From contig CBDCAW010000012.1 of assembly GCA_965214025.1 (NCBI GenBank), forward strand, positions 124,001 through 188,000: a stretch of DNA of 64,000 nucleotides. Reading direction: 5' to 3'. Positions 43,641-53,129 of the stretch are shown here, piece by piece. Position numbers and translations under genes: made by a program. Every line of letters starts with the position of its first letter. The first letter of the stretch is position 1. The DNA comes from Granulosicoccus sp965214025 (GTDB lineage Bacteria; Pseudomonadota; Gammaproteobacteria; Granulosicoccales; Granulosicoccaceae). The notes under the pieces were generated by a model. It saw only the letters and a program-made list of their open reading frames with translations. It made no database searches and was not told the DNA's origin.

Positions 43641-44211
43641 GAATCGACATCGGTTATGGCCACCGCGCTTACGCTTCCGAGATGGCCCCCAGACCCCCGA
43701 GGCCTCGACGTGCCAAGTCCGTAAGGCTGCCGTGGAAGCTACCTGGCACTGCTTCGGTTAATCCTCTTCACAGAAACACATGGCACGGCTCCTTAAGCGC
43801 CTGGGCGCCCGTCGAGTTGTGGTGCCAGATAGCGCGGTTGCGCGCCCGGTTGCAAACCGCCAACATTCCCGCGAGTCACTGGTTTCGAAGAATCTTCACC
43901 GATATTACGGTGGGCATGCCTTGGGCGACAGGAAGCTTGTGTGCCTGATTAAGCACACTGCCGAGGCCGCAAGGCCAGACCCCCTCAGGTAACTCAAGGG
44001 ACTCGCTGCGGCGCGGCTTTCTGATCAGTGCGGCACAACACCGCGCCGATATCTAGAAGTTGGCTGCCCAGTCCCGTCACATCAACATCAACATCAACAT
44101 CATCCTGGCCTACGTGAAGAATCAACCGTTGTTCGACAAACATGCCGGTGAGTCGTTGCTGCAGAGCGCTGCGATGCCCGTGTCTGGTGCTGCCCAGGCG
44201 GATGGCGAGCG
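43641..44211. other. Decayed stretch, no recognisable gene
   Basis: About 570 bases. Open frames of 60-90 codons exist (for example 43780-43992) but none shows a family pattern, good start signal or consistent codon character. A short ACATCA repeat (AACATCAACATCAACATCA) lies at 44083-44102. Probably debris between the two broken YhcG genes. Confidence 0.45.
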
Positions 44212-44988
44212 GTGATCAACGAGCATGTCAACGAGACGTTGACCCAACGTCTGGTCAGCATCATCGAGCAGGCGAGGGGACAGGCTGTCCGCATGGTCAA
44301 CACGACCATGGTGTAGGCGTACTGGCATATGGGGCGCGAGATCGTCGAATCCGAACAGGGCAGCCAAGCGCTCGCCGGCAACGGAAAGGCGTTGATCCGG
44401 TCAGTCTCCGAAGCGTTGCAGGCGCAGTTCGGACGCGGTTCTCGCTACTCGAACGTCAAGCATAGGCGCCACGGTATCGCGCCTATCTGAACGTGCCATG
44501 GCCGTCCACTCTCCCTCGACACTGAGCTGGAGTCACTATTGGGTATTGATGAAGATCGAGCACACGCCGCCTTGCGCCTTCTATGAAATCGAGGCAGTGC
44601 AGGGTACCTGGTCGGCGCGCGAGATTGAGCGCCAGATCGGCTCGATGCTGTACGAGCGACTGACCAAAAGCCGGACGAAGCGGCAGTCAAGACGCTGTCG
44701 ACTGAGGAGCAGGTGATTGCCCAACCCACCGGTGCAATCAAGGATCCGTTGGTGCTCGAATTCCTCGGTCTCGAAGAACGCGCGCACTGGCACGAACGCG
44801 ATCTAGAACAAGCGATCATCGATCGACTGAAGATATTTCTACTCGAGCTTGGCACGGGTTTCTGTTTCGTAGGTCGACAGAAACGACTCAGTCTGGACGG
44901 TAATCACTTCTACATCGACCTGGTGTTCTACAACCGGCTGCTTCATCGCTTCAGGTTGGTCAACCTGAAGCAAAGACTCATCGAATAG
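44212..44988 (+). pseudogene. YhcG-family (DUF1016) nuclease pseudogene
   Basis: Starts VINEHVNETLTQRLVSIIEQ with ARGQAVRMVNTTMV, then an in-frame TAG (44313). Next are AYWHMGREIVESEQGSQALA and SEALQAQFGRGSRYSN, a frameshift, and a better preserved nuclease end: KDPLVLEFLGLEERAHWHER, then FLLELGTGFCFVGRQKRLSL and HFYIDLVFYNRLLHRF. The PD-(D/E)XK motif survives as YIDLVFYN, but the segment between the halves is scrambled. Several stops make it non-functional. Confidence 0.85.
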
Positions 44989-45105
44989 GGTCTGGAATCG
45001 ACGATGCTTGCGGTCCCGCTCGATGATTACAGTTCGCTACAAGCTAGTGCTGAGAGCCCAGCAGACGTTACAGTGCACCGGAAAACCCATTCGCTGTGAT
45101 CCTCC

Positions 45106-46434
45106 ATGATTCGAGCTACCGCTGACACGTGCGCGACAAACGGTAAGTCAGCTCGCAAGGTATCTGCTGCCCGAACGATCCTGAGTATCCTGCCTTGGGC
45201 TGTCTTTCTGACAGGGCTCTTGCTGGCGACAGGCCTGTTGCTGTCTCTTATCCAGGAAGGCGACGATCCCATTGATTACAAGACGTACGAGCGTGCAGCT
45301 GCCGCCACGGCGTCAGAAGAGCCGGGTGCGCTCTACCTGCCGGCCGCCGAAAGCCTTCGAATCTGGCGCTCCTACCATGTCGCGCATACCAACATGCTGG
45401 ATGGCATCGCTCCTGCGAACGTCGAGCCGACTCCCAGTCCGTACCCTTACCCACCCACGCTTGCGCTACTCGTGGCGCAACTGGATATCACGGCTACCGG
45501 TTTCGTCGTCATGGTTCTGCTGTCGGTGATCGGGTTCGGCTGGCTGTGGCTGAGAAGCATCGGGCAGGGCGGAGCGTGGTTACTATTGATCGTGTTCTCC
45601 TGGGATGTCATGGCCTCGTTTTCCGGTGCCAACGTGGAGCTTATCCTGCTGTTCCTGTCGCTGGCAGCAAGCGCCTTGCTTTGGCATGGTCGAAGTCTGC
45701 TGAGTGCACCACTGGTCGCGCTGGTGGTGCTGGCCAAGCCCTTCTACGCGCTTCTGTTCGTCGCGCTCGGACTTTTTGCACTGATGAACGCCGGAAGCGA
45801 TGTAGCTCGCATGGCTCGACGCTGGGTCCTGGCTGCCGGCGCGACGATCGCGCTAATCGGGGCCGAGATGGTTCGCTGGGGTCCCGAGATTCGAACACAA
45901 TACCTGGACTACGCCAGCCATGGTCTCGATCACTTCTGGCTAGTGCTGCCCTTGGCCGAGCAGACGCCGATGAGCATCTGGTCGAGAACGCCTTTGCAGG
46001 GGCTGATCACGGCCGGCGTGCCTGCCGAAATAGCACAGTGGCTCGCGCTACTGCTCTGGCTGCTGCCTTTGATGCTGACGCTTGTCTTGCTGCGGCGCGT
46101 TCGGTTGAGCTTGCCGCTCGCTTTTGCGCTGGCCCTGGTACTTCTCTACTGGGGCCGACCGATCGGCTGGGGTTTCCCCTATCTGGAGCTGATCGTGCTG
46201 AGCGTTCTGTGGCCGTCGAGTGAACGGTGGCAGCGATGGGTGCTTTGCACGATCGTTCTCGCGCTGATGATCTCGCACTGGTTCGCTCTGGGACTGACCT
46301 TGCAGGGAGGTGGCTTGCAGCTCTTCACCTTGCAAAGTGCTTCCGTTCCGTGGGAGACCTGGACCGTGCTGCCGGTTTGCTGGTTGCTGCTGTTGTGGCG
46401 GGCACGTAAACCGGAGAAAGATCACCCGGTGTAG
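45106..46434 (+). CDS. GT87/DUF2029-like membrane glycosyltransferase
   Basis: A 442-residue protein with about ten membrane helices. The first periplasmic loop has DPIDYKTYERAAAATASEE and the sequence continues to PYPYPPTLALL. A later LVVLAKPFYALLFVALGLFAL matches the KPxxAL pattern of DUF2029/GT87 polyprenyl-phosphate-dependent mannosyltransferases. The aspartate of DYKTY is the likely catalytic base by analogy. Substrate unknown. No cell-wall gene cluster accompanies it, so it may be cargo. Confidence 0.8.
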   Translation: MIRATADTCATNGKSARKVSAARTILSILPWAVFLTGLLLATGLLLSLIQEGDDPIDYKTYERAAAATASEEPGALYLPAAESLRIWRSYHVAHTNMLDGIAPANVEPTPSPYPYPPTLALLVAQLDITATGFVVMVLLSVIGFGWLWLRSIGQGGAWLLLIVFSWDVMASFSGANVELILLFLSLAASALLWHGRSLLSAPLVALVVLAKPFYALLFVALGLFALMNAGSDVARMARRWVLAAGATIALIGAEMVRWGPEIRTQYLDYASHGLDHFWLVLPLAEQTPMSIWSRTPLQGLITAGVPAEIAQWLALLLWLLPLMLTLVLLRRVRLSLPLAFALALVLLYWGRPIGWGFPYLELIVLSVLWPSSERWQRWVLCTIVLALMISHWFALGLTLQGGGLQLFTLQSASVPWETWTVLPVCWLLLLWRARKPEKDHPV

Positions 46435-46439
46435 TGCGC

Positions 46440-46721
46440 TCATCGGCAAAACGGCAGCATGGCGACCTCATCGATCTCTGGTCCGCACAGCAGCTCCGGA
46501 CGATGATCGCGGAGCCACATGAGCAGAAACCGTCGCAGCTGCTGATAGTTCCGGGGTCGTTTGCCAGTGATGCCATTCTCGATGGTGATGCTGCTGTCAT
46601 CATTGAGAAATGCAGAGACCTACACGTTGTTCAGGCCATCCGGGTGCCATTCAACAATGCAGACTTCGACGTACTCAGTGGCAAACGGGCGACGAACATG
46701 ACCCACGGTAAAACGGTTCAT
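46440..46721 (-). pseudogene. Unknown protein interrupted by an amber codon
   Basis: Minus-strand frame starting MNRFTVGHVRRPFATEYVEV and CIVEWHPDGLNNV, then TAG, then without frame change SAFLNDDSSITIENGITGKR and MWLRDHRPELLCGPEIDEVA, ending at 46440. The uniform frame on both sides of one stop suggests a single nonsense mutation in a protein of about 93 residues. Its ATG overlaps the stop of the small upstream gene (ATGA). Family not recognised. Confidence 0.5.
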
Positions 46722-46873
46722 GATCGGTGTAGCTCGGTACGCTCGTTCTGACGACGGACTCGGCTGATCTGTTTCTTTTGAAAACAGGTGAGGCGTCGTG
46801 GCACGATAAGGTAGCGCCGCTCATCGAGCCAGAACTTGAATCGAGCCTCACGTTTGCTGGTGGGTTTGGCCAT
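46718..46873 (-). CDS. Small basic protein, unknown
   Basis: A 51-residue, strongly basic protein beginning MAKPTSKREARFKFWLDERR and containing one cysteine. Its TGA overlaps the next ATG by 4 bp, showing an operon. Basic composition and the KKQISRVRRQNERTE tail suggest nucleic-acid binding, but no family is known to me. Confidence 0.5.
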   Translation of the reverse strand: MAKPTSKREARFKFWLDERRYLIVPRRLTCFQKKQISRVRRQNERTELHRS

Positions 46874-47094
46874 GCCTATCTCCAGTGTTAATACAAGCCC
46901 GGTTGAGACCGTCGTCGCAGCACAGCTGCTGCCGCCCGTAAGGGACCAGTGAAGGCAGGAAGGGGAGTGGGGAGTGGCCAGCCCCGAGTCCAAGATCGCA
47001 GCGCTCTGATCAGCGAGTGACCGATCGCCGGCGAGCGCGGAGCGTTCAGGGCTTGCGCACGGGGGAGACCACACGGTTTCCGTAGCCGGTCGCG

Positions 47095-47437
47095 GTGTTC
47101 GATCGCGCAGCGATCGAGGGCGCACTGCGAGTGCGCTTCGCTACCGACGACGAGCGTTTCCTCGAGCTCGGTGCGGGACGAGGCGACGGCACCGGACCCG
47201 GGCGAGGTCGTGTTCGTCGACGAGGCCGTCGCGGTCGCTGCGCGCCGTTGGTGCTGGCGCCAGAGCGCTCGGAGTGCTACAGGTCCGGCGACCACCGAGG
47301 CCCTGTTCGTCATCGAAGGCCATCACGATGCGGCGCATCGGGATGTGAGGCATGCGTGCAAGGCGCTGACGAAGTTGCTCGCACGCTTCCAGCCCAAGTG
47401 CGTGACGAGTACGACCTTCTTCGATCACGAGACGTGA
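47095..47437 (+). pseudogene. B3/B4 tRNA-binding-domain protein, C-terminal fragment
   Basis: Two frames together give VRFATDDERFLELGAG and, after a shift near 47180, PGEVVFVDEAVAVAARRWCW, SARSATGPATTEALFVIEGH and LTKLLARFQPKCVTST. This is the C-terminal half of the stand-alone B3/B4 domain family, related to the phenylalanyl-tRNA synthetase beta-subunit editing domain. The N-terminal half is missing at about 47093. A remnant of a chromosomal gene. Confidence 0.75.
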
Positions 47438-47447
47438 GGGTGCTGCA

Positions 47448-48539
47448 GTGGACGAACAGCCAGATCACAATGCCGGGACAGCCAGGACGGAGCGGTCGGT
47501 AACGACGTCGGATCGCACGCCCGAGATCGTCCTGCTGCACGGTCTGATCGGTACGCTCGACAACGCAAGCGTCATCGGTGCCTTCGGCGATCGCATCGTT
47601 CACGCGCCGGCGCTGCTGGGCTACGGCGCGAAGGGAGAGACGGCACCGGAGACCTGGTCACTTGACAACCAGGCCGAGCACGTTGCCACGTTCCTGCGCG
47701 CACGAGGCACCGGGCCCGTTCACGTGGTCGGACACTCGGTCGGTGGAGCGGTCAGTGTGATCCTTGCCGTGCGGCACCCGGAACTCGTCCGCTCGCTGTG
47801 CTCGGTCGAGGGCAACAAGACGCTCGACGACGCCTTCTGGTCGGCCGATATCGCTCGCCGCCCCGTGGCCGATATCGAGGCACTGCTCGAGAGCCACCGG
47901 GACGACGTCGATCAATGGCTCACGGGTGCCGGCATCATGCCGACGGCATGGACGCGTGACGTCGAGGCTGGCTTGCTCGGTGCGCAGCCCGCGCAAGCGC
48001 TCCGTACCCAGGCCGCCGCCGTTTGTGCCACCGGTGAGCCGGACTGCCTCCGGTTCCTGGAAGAGCGGCTTTCCGCGGGGCTGCCCCTGCACCTCGTGGC
48101 CGGTGAGCGCTCCCTCGACGGGTGTAGCCTTCCCGAGCGAATCCGCGCCCTAGCCACCTCGTTCACGGTGATTCCGCACACCGGCCACCTGATGATGCTG
48201 GAGTCGCCCGAAGGTTTTGCGCGTGCGGTGCTCGACGCGGTCGATCGACCACCATCAGCTTCTCGCTCATCGTGTAGTCCCCCGGGGTCGCACCGTCGAC
48301 CAGTCCGGTCGGATGCTTGGCGCCGACGGACGACGACCTCGGCCAGTACATCATCCGATCAAACCAGGGGGGCTACGCCGGTGTGGATATTCGTCCCTGC
48401 GCCTTCAACCATTCGATCAGGATCCGCTCGCTTGCGCGAAGCCGACCGTCACGGTGTAGCAGGTAGAACGAGCGGCTCTCGAGTGTCGGGCCCGGTATGC
48501 GTTGCAGCACATCGTCGCGCAATAGTACCTCGCACGTGA
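47448..48539 (+). CDS. Alpha/beta-hydrolase, native C-terminus lost
   Basis: The first about 270 residues are an alpha/beta-hydrolase: oxyanion region IVLLHGLIGTLDN, nucleophile elbow VVGHSVGGAVS, and a late histidine in VIPHTGHLMMLESPEGFARA. After AVLDAVDRPPSAS (about 48260) the reading runs on through unrelated, arginine- and serine-rich sequence and into the convergent LysR gene. The natural stop has been lost by a small rearrangement. Catalytic residues are intact, so activity is possible. Substrate unknown. Confidence 0.72.
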   Translation: MDEQPDHNAGTARTERSVTTSDRTPEIVLLHGLIGTLDNASVIGAFGDRIVHAPALLGYGAKGETAPETWSLDNQAEHVATFLRARGTGPVHVVGHSVGGAVSVILAVRHPELVRSLCSVEGNKTLDDAFWSADIARRPVADIEALLESHRDDVDQWLTGAGIMPTAWTRDVEAGLLGAQPAQALRTQAAAVCATGEPDCLRFLEERLSAGLPLHLVAGERSLDGCSLPERIRALATSFTVIPHTGHLMMLESPEGFARAVLDAVDRPPSASRSSCSPPGSHRRPVRSDAWRRRTTTSASTSSDQTRGATPVWIFVPAPSTIRSGSARLREADRHGVAGRTSGSRVSGPVCVAAHRRAIVPRT

Positions 48540-49260
48540 CCGAGTCCCCGATGGCGACGCCCAGACCTTTCACGGCCGCTTGGTTGAGCAGATCGGTCCG
48601 GCTGAGGGTGATCGAACGTGCGTGTTCCGGGTAGGCCATGCCGGCATGATCGAAGAACCTGCGCCACCAGCGATCATCACGACAGTGCAGCAGCGGGTAG
48701 TCGCCGATGGCGCCCGGGGTCGCGGGCGGTGCTCGACCGTCGAGCAGCCGCGGTGCGCAGACAGGAAAGGCGTGCGTGTCGAGCAACCGCGTGGTGGTGT
48801 ACCCCGGGTGCTCGGCCGCACCGAACACGATGGCCACATCGATACTCGATGGCAACTGGCGAGGTGGCTCCAGCCGGGATCGCAATTCCAGACGACCGGG
48901 CAACTCGGCGATGACGTCCGGACCGAGCCGAGGCAACAGCCACGTGGCCATCAGGTCCTCATCGACGTCCAGCACCAGGCGTTCGAGAATCGAATCGGCA
49001 CGCTCGTCCGGAAAGGAGGCGATCTGCTCGAATCCGGACCGGATGCGTTCGGCGAACCGCAGCCCGTAGCGGGTCAGCTCTACGTGTCGGTGACCACGCT
49101 CGAACAGGGACTCACCGATCTCCAGCTCGAGCCGGCGCACCTGTCGACTGACCGCGGCGGGCGTGACGTGCAGTTCCACGGCGGCGCGCGCGAAGCTGCC
49201 GTGGCGTGCCGCGACTTCGAAGGTCCGCAGTGCTCTCAGGTTCGGCAGTTGACCCATCAT
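48373..49260 (-). CDS. LysR-family transcriptional regulator (GcvA-like)
   Basis: A 295-residue LysR protein. The N-terminal winged helix has LRALRTFEVAARHGSFARAA and VSRQVRRLELEIGESLFERG. The effector domain resembles the GcvA/AmpR subgroup (YPLLHCRDDRWWRRFF; AAVKGLGVAIGDS). It binds DNA and responds to a small molecule. It is divergent from the GNAT gene, whose promoter it may control. Its 3' end overlaps the run-on of the hydrolase frame. Confidence 0.9.
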   Translation of the reverse strand: MMGQLPNLRALRTFEVAARHGSFARAAVELHVTPAAVSRQVRRLELEIGESLFERGHRHVELTRYGLRFAERIRSGFEQIASFPDERADSILERLVLDVDEDLMATWLLPRLGPDVIAELPGRLELRSRLEPPRQLPSSIDVAIVFGAAEHPGYTTTRLLDTHAFPVCAPRLLDGRAPPATPGAIGDYPLLHCRDDRWWRRFFDHAGMAYPEHARSITLSRTDLLNQAAVKGLGVAIGDSVTCEVLLRDDVLQRIPGPTLESRSFYLLHRDGRLRASERILIEWLKAQGRISTPA

Positions 49261-49366
49261 GGGTTACCTCAAGTAAGCCTGACGGCGACTATAAAGTCGT
49301 TTGACGAACTTCCGGGGATTCCCGACGATCGGCTCGTCTTCGCTGCAGGCATGGGCCACCCGAACG

Positions 49367-49879
49367 ATGAGCACCCCGGACAATCCCTCTTTCGTCATCC
49401 GCACCGCGGTACGCGCGGATGCCGTCGCGATCCATGGGCTCGTGCGCGAACTCGCCGTGTTCGAGCGGATGGAGCAGGAGATGATCGCCAGCGTCGCAGC
49501 CTTCGAGAACACGTTGTTTGCCGAGAATGCGAAGGCAGGCGCCCTGGTCTGCTCGGTGGACGATACGATCGTCGCGTACGCGATCCACTTCTTCAACTAC
49601 TCGACCTGGCTCGGCCAGCACGGGCTCTTCCTGGAAGACCTGTACGTGCAGGAGCGTATGCGCGGGAGAGGTGTCGGTCACGCCATGCTCTCGCGGCTGG
49701 CCCAGATCGCGCTCGAGAACGATTGTGGGCGGTTCGAATGGAACGTGCTTCGCTGGAACGCACCTGCAATCCGCGTCTATGAGACGCTAGGTGCCTGTTC
49801 GCAGGATGAGTGGATAGGCTACCGGCTGACCGGTGAGGCGCTCGACACGCTTGCTCACGAACGGACCGGGAGAACGTGA
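49367..49879 (+). CDS. GNAT-family N-acetyltransferase
   Basis: A 170-residue acetyltransferase, beginning MSTPDNPSFVIRTAVRADA. The acetyl-CoA-binding motif is LYVQERMRGRGVGHAMLSRL, and the following FEWNVLRWNAPAIRVYETLG is typical of the spermidine/diamine acetyltransferase branch. The likely role is acetylation of a small amine, though substrate cannot be assigned. Divergent from the LysR gene; an upstream GTG-type frame is less likely. Confidence 0.88.
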   Translation: MSTPDNPSFVIRTAVRADAVAIHGLVRELAVFERMEQEMIASVAAFENTLFAENAKAGALVCSVDDTIVAYAIHFFNYSTWLGQHGLFLEDLYVQERMRGRGVGHAMLSRLAQIALENDCGRFEWNVLRWNAPAIRVYETLGACSQDEWIGYRLTGEALDTLAHERTGRT

Positions 49880-49910
49880 TCTCTGTCGCGACGAGTAGGA
49901 TCCATCGGCG

Positions 49911-50540
49911 ATGACCGGGATCGATCAGGCGCTGCTGCTGGCATGTGCCGCCTACATCGTGGGCACCGCGACCCCGGGGCCGGCGACGTTGCTGATCGCT
50001 ACCGCCTCCATGCGCGACGGTCGTCGTATCGGTCTGGCGACCGCCTTCGGTGTCCTGTGCGGCTCCCTGGCCTGGGGGCTCTTGGCAGCAGGCGGCATGG
50101 CCACGGCATTGGGCGTATGGACACCGTTGGCTCAAGCGCTGCGTATCGCCGGCGGTCTCTACCTGCTGTGGCTATCGATCAAGTCGATCCGCTCGGCACT
50201 GTCCGATGAGACAGGTATCGACGCCGCAGGTCGTTGTACCGATCGACTCGGTCGAGCGTTCGGCCGAGGTCTGCTGGTTCATCTGACGAATCCAAAAGCC
50301 GTCCTGCCCTGGTTGGCGACGGTTGCGATCGGCACGTCCTCGTCAGCCTCGCCGCACAGCGCCTTTGTCGTCGTCGCGATCTGCTGGTCGCTGGGCATTC
50401 TCATTTTCTGCGGCTATGCCATCGTGTTTGCGAATCCTTGTGCCACGGCGCTCTATGCTCGTTCCCGGAAGAAAGTGGACGCACTCGCTGCTGCGGTGTT
50501 CGGCACGTTCGGTGTGACCCTGATCATCGGCCGTGAGTAG
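49911..50540 (+). CDS. LysE/RhtB-family amino-acid exporter
   Basis: A 209-residue membrane protein with six helices. It has the family start ATPGPATLLIATASMRDGRR, the ALRIAGGLYLLWLSIKSIRS block and LLVHLTNPKAVLPWLATVAI. It exports amino acids or similar compounds across the inner membrane. It lies 31 bp after the GNAT gene and is probably cotranscribed with it. Confidence 0.9.
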   Translation: MTGIDQALLLACAAYIVGTATPGPATLLIATASMRDGRRIGLATAFGVLCGSLAWGLLAAGGMATALGVWTPLAQALRIAGGLYLLWLSIKSIRSALSDETGIDAAGRCTDRLGRAFGRGLLVHLTNPKAVLPWLATVAIGTSSSASPHSAFVVVAICWSLGILIFCGYAIVFANPCATALYARSRKKVDALAAAVFGTFGVTLIIGRE

Positions 50541-50719
50541 CCGGTCACGGGCAGGTCCCTGGATCGCTGCACGGTTGAATGCCAATGTCGTACTCGTGAT
50601 GGCGGTCGCCAAGCTGACAGATTGTCTCCGCGCCGCAGAGACTATTTGCCAGACGGTGTCTGGCATTTGTGCAACGGCTCGTTGCACTACCTTTTTAAGC
50701 AACATAAAGGACGTCTTGA

Positions 50720-51656
50720 TTACCCAGATGCCTCAGCCAGCGTCAGGAGCTTGTACGGCATCGGTGGCGTGCGCAGGCTGACATAGCTGAGCCGCGACAG
50801 CATGCCTGCCAGATCATTGCGTCGATTGAAGCGGTATTGGAATTCAGCCAGGTAGCGTGCCACATGCTTCGAAGAGACTTGTCGATAGGTGCCGGTCAGC
50901 GCCGACTTGATGTTGCCCAGCGATGTGTTGACCCATTTGAAGGTCGGATCGAGCACCGATTTGCGTCCCCCACCACTGACCGTGACCGTGTGGCTGCAGC
51001 CCTGCTTGATAACGGCAGCAAAGCATGCCAGTCCATCGGAATAGACGTCAGCTGTCGGCTTGAGCTTCCGCCTCGATCTGATCGTTGGTGAAGCCACTGA
51101 CCTTGTGCAGCGCCATCCGCTGGGGCTTGCCTTGCAGGTCGGTCTGCACAGCGGCAACGAAAGGCGTCTTGCCTTCAGCGCCACGACCGACCTTGCCGCC
51201 AGAGCGCTCGCCACCGATGTAGGCGTCGTCAATCTCGACTCGATCGGTGAGCATCGTGGTGGCCTCGCGCTCGAGCATGACTTGCATGAGCTTCTGCTTG
51301 AGCATCCAGGCGGTGTTGTAGCTCACACCCAGGCGGCGCATCAGCTCCATCGCCGAGACCCCGTTCTTGGACTGGGTGAGGTGATACATGCCGCGAAACC
51401 AGGTGCTCAGCGGCAGCTTGGTGTGCTCGAAGATCGTCCCGGCGGTCAGCGAGGTCTGCCGGTGGCAGCTGGCGCACTGGTGCAGCGCACGCGCGTGCAG
51501 TTGATGCCCCTTGGTGTGCCCGCACCCTGGACAAACGAAGCCGTCGGGCCAGCGCATGCCCTCCAGGACCGCCTCGCACTGTGCTTGCGTGCCATAGTCT
51601 CGCTGAAACGCCACCTCGCTGAGGCCCTTCTGGAACTGGATCGCGTTGCGCGCCAT
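50720..51656 (-). pseudogene. IS1595-family transposase, frame broken
   Basis: N-terminal zinc ribbon (FVCPGCGHTKGHQLH; CASCHRQTS), then TAGTIFEHTKLPLSTWFRGM and the catalytic RVEIDDAYIGGERSGG. At about 51056 the frame breaks (GFTNDQIEAEAQADS and stop) and resumes as RRKLKPTADVYSDGLACFAA and YLAEFQYRFNRRNDLAGM. A few bases between QIEA and RRKLKP are missing. It is an ISXO2-like transposase of the IS1595 group, inactive as written. Start MARNAIQFQKGLSEVAF at 51656. Ends of the IS are not clear to me. Confidence 0.85.
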
Positions 51657-51717
51657 GCTGTAACTCAATATTTGCTCAGTACTGTGTTAATATACACCTA
51701 CAGAGCGGCTGAGACAC

Positions 51718-52005
51718 ATGGGTAATCAAGAAGGACGTTATGTGATTATTAGGCTCACTGGCAAGCAACGCGGAACCGTCGAATCCGCTACTTCTCCATC
51801 AGTGGATCTCGCGAGGTATTGTGTGCCTTGTCGAGTTACGGATCCACGAGCACAAGTGAGCAACAAGACAGCGGACGACCAGGAAGCACGGCGACGAATA
51901 CAGACCTGGGAGCCGGGTACCTATCTGGATCTCGCCCTACCGGGCTTGGCGATCATCCCCGAGTCCATCACTGAGCTTGGCGAGCTGACCGGCCTCCGAT
52001 TTTAG
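51718..52005 (+). pseudogene. Leucine-rich-repeat protein, N-terminal fragment
   Basis: A 95-residue frame whose second half reads EARRRIQTWEPGTYLDLALP followed by GLAIIPESITELGELTGLRF and a stop. This is the beginning of a bacterial leucine-rich-repeat protein (LxLxxxxLxxLPESIxELxxLxxL), cut after one repeat. It lies directly downstream of the ankyrin-repeat gene and may be the remainder of a replaced neighbour. Confidence 0.55.
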
Positions 52006-52913
52006 ATCACGGAAACGAATGAAAAAAGGACATAAAACTGCTCGGCGCGCTGACCAACGATCCTTCATGTCAACAACCGGCAATCGAGGAGGACCCCAAC
52101 GATCGGAAGTGATCGGTGGTGCAGTTGTGTCGCAGTGCAAGAAGTTGTGCCTACTACGAAGCGGCTCTAGTTCCACCAATGAACCAAATTCCACTCGGAG
52201 TCGCACTTCCTGCTACCGGCCGAGGTACGGCCCAGTCAAGCTCATCGCACAGCGGCTCGGCCTCGTCGACAATGTCAGCGCCTATCCCACTTTTAGGTAC
52301 TCGCACTTTGCCCAAGTACAATTGCCTCCCCTCGAACCAAGGGAGCTGAACGTAGCGCCCTTTTCCCGAGAGCACGTCGCGCCATGGGCGCCATGCCGTC
52401 TCTTTGGCGTACCTAAACGGCGGTGCCTTTACGCTCGCCGACAGCGGTAATGGAGTGTCTGTCTGCAGTGCCAAGCGCGGCGGTTGCGCTGTCAGTAACA
52501 CTAGCGCTGCAAAGGCATGGGCGACGTTCTCGCTACGCATATCGAGCACGATGTCTTTCGCGCCGTAGTCGTGCAGCAATGCATCAAGTGCCAGGCCGGG
52601 CCGAAGCACCACTGGATCGAAACCGGTAGCCTTCGCATTGAGCCAGTAGAGCGCTAAGTTGAGGTGGTGGCCATCCTGCTCGATCGCGAAGTGTAGTCGA
52701 TAAAGCTCGAGACGCGGATGCAGCGGCGGATCGAGACGCACGAGCTCGTGTATGCCACGGAAGGTGTCGGGTGTTATCGCCCTTGTCGAAGAGAGCACAG
52801 CGTTGAGGGTCGGTTGCATCGCAGCGTCAATCTCGACCTCCTGCCAAGCGCCAGGCACTGGACAAAAAATCACATTTGAAGAGTTGGTTTCCGACGATTC
52901 GGATGAATCATCC

Positions 52914-52964
52914 TCCGGTTGATCCTCCGGTTGATCCTCCGGTTGATCCTCCGGTTGACCGGAT
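52914..52964. repeat. 12-bp microrepeat encoding (QPED)4
   Basis: Four copies of a 12-bp unit (TCCTCCGGTTGA with one base between) encode Gln-Pro-Glu-Asp four times on the minus strand. It forms an acidic flexible linker between the ankyrin array and the C-terminal domain. Copy number should vary by slippage without changing frame. Confidence 0.85.
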
Positions 52965-53129
52965 GGTGTCGAGCGGTGGAAAAGCGGTAGCAGCGCACGC
53001 AAAGGATGTCTCAGCACGCGAAACAACATCTTCGCGGCGGACTTGACATCAGTGCTTGCGCCGGCCGTACGCAGAATTCTGATGATTTCTTCGTGGCCGT
53101 TTCCCATCGCGAGAACCAACGGTGTAATT

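Noticed and set aside
48163..48354. Minus-strand 63-codon frame after the hydrolase.
   Set aside because: Lies in rearranged sequence, overlaps the hydrolase, and shows no family pattern beyond a few residues.
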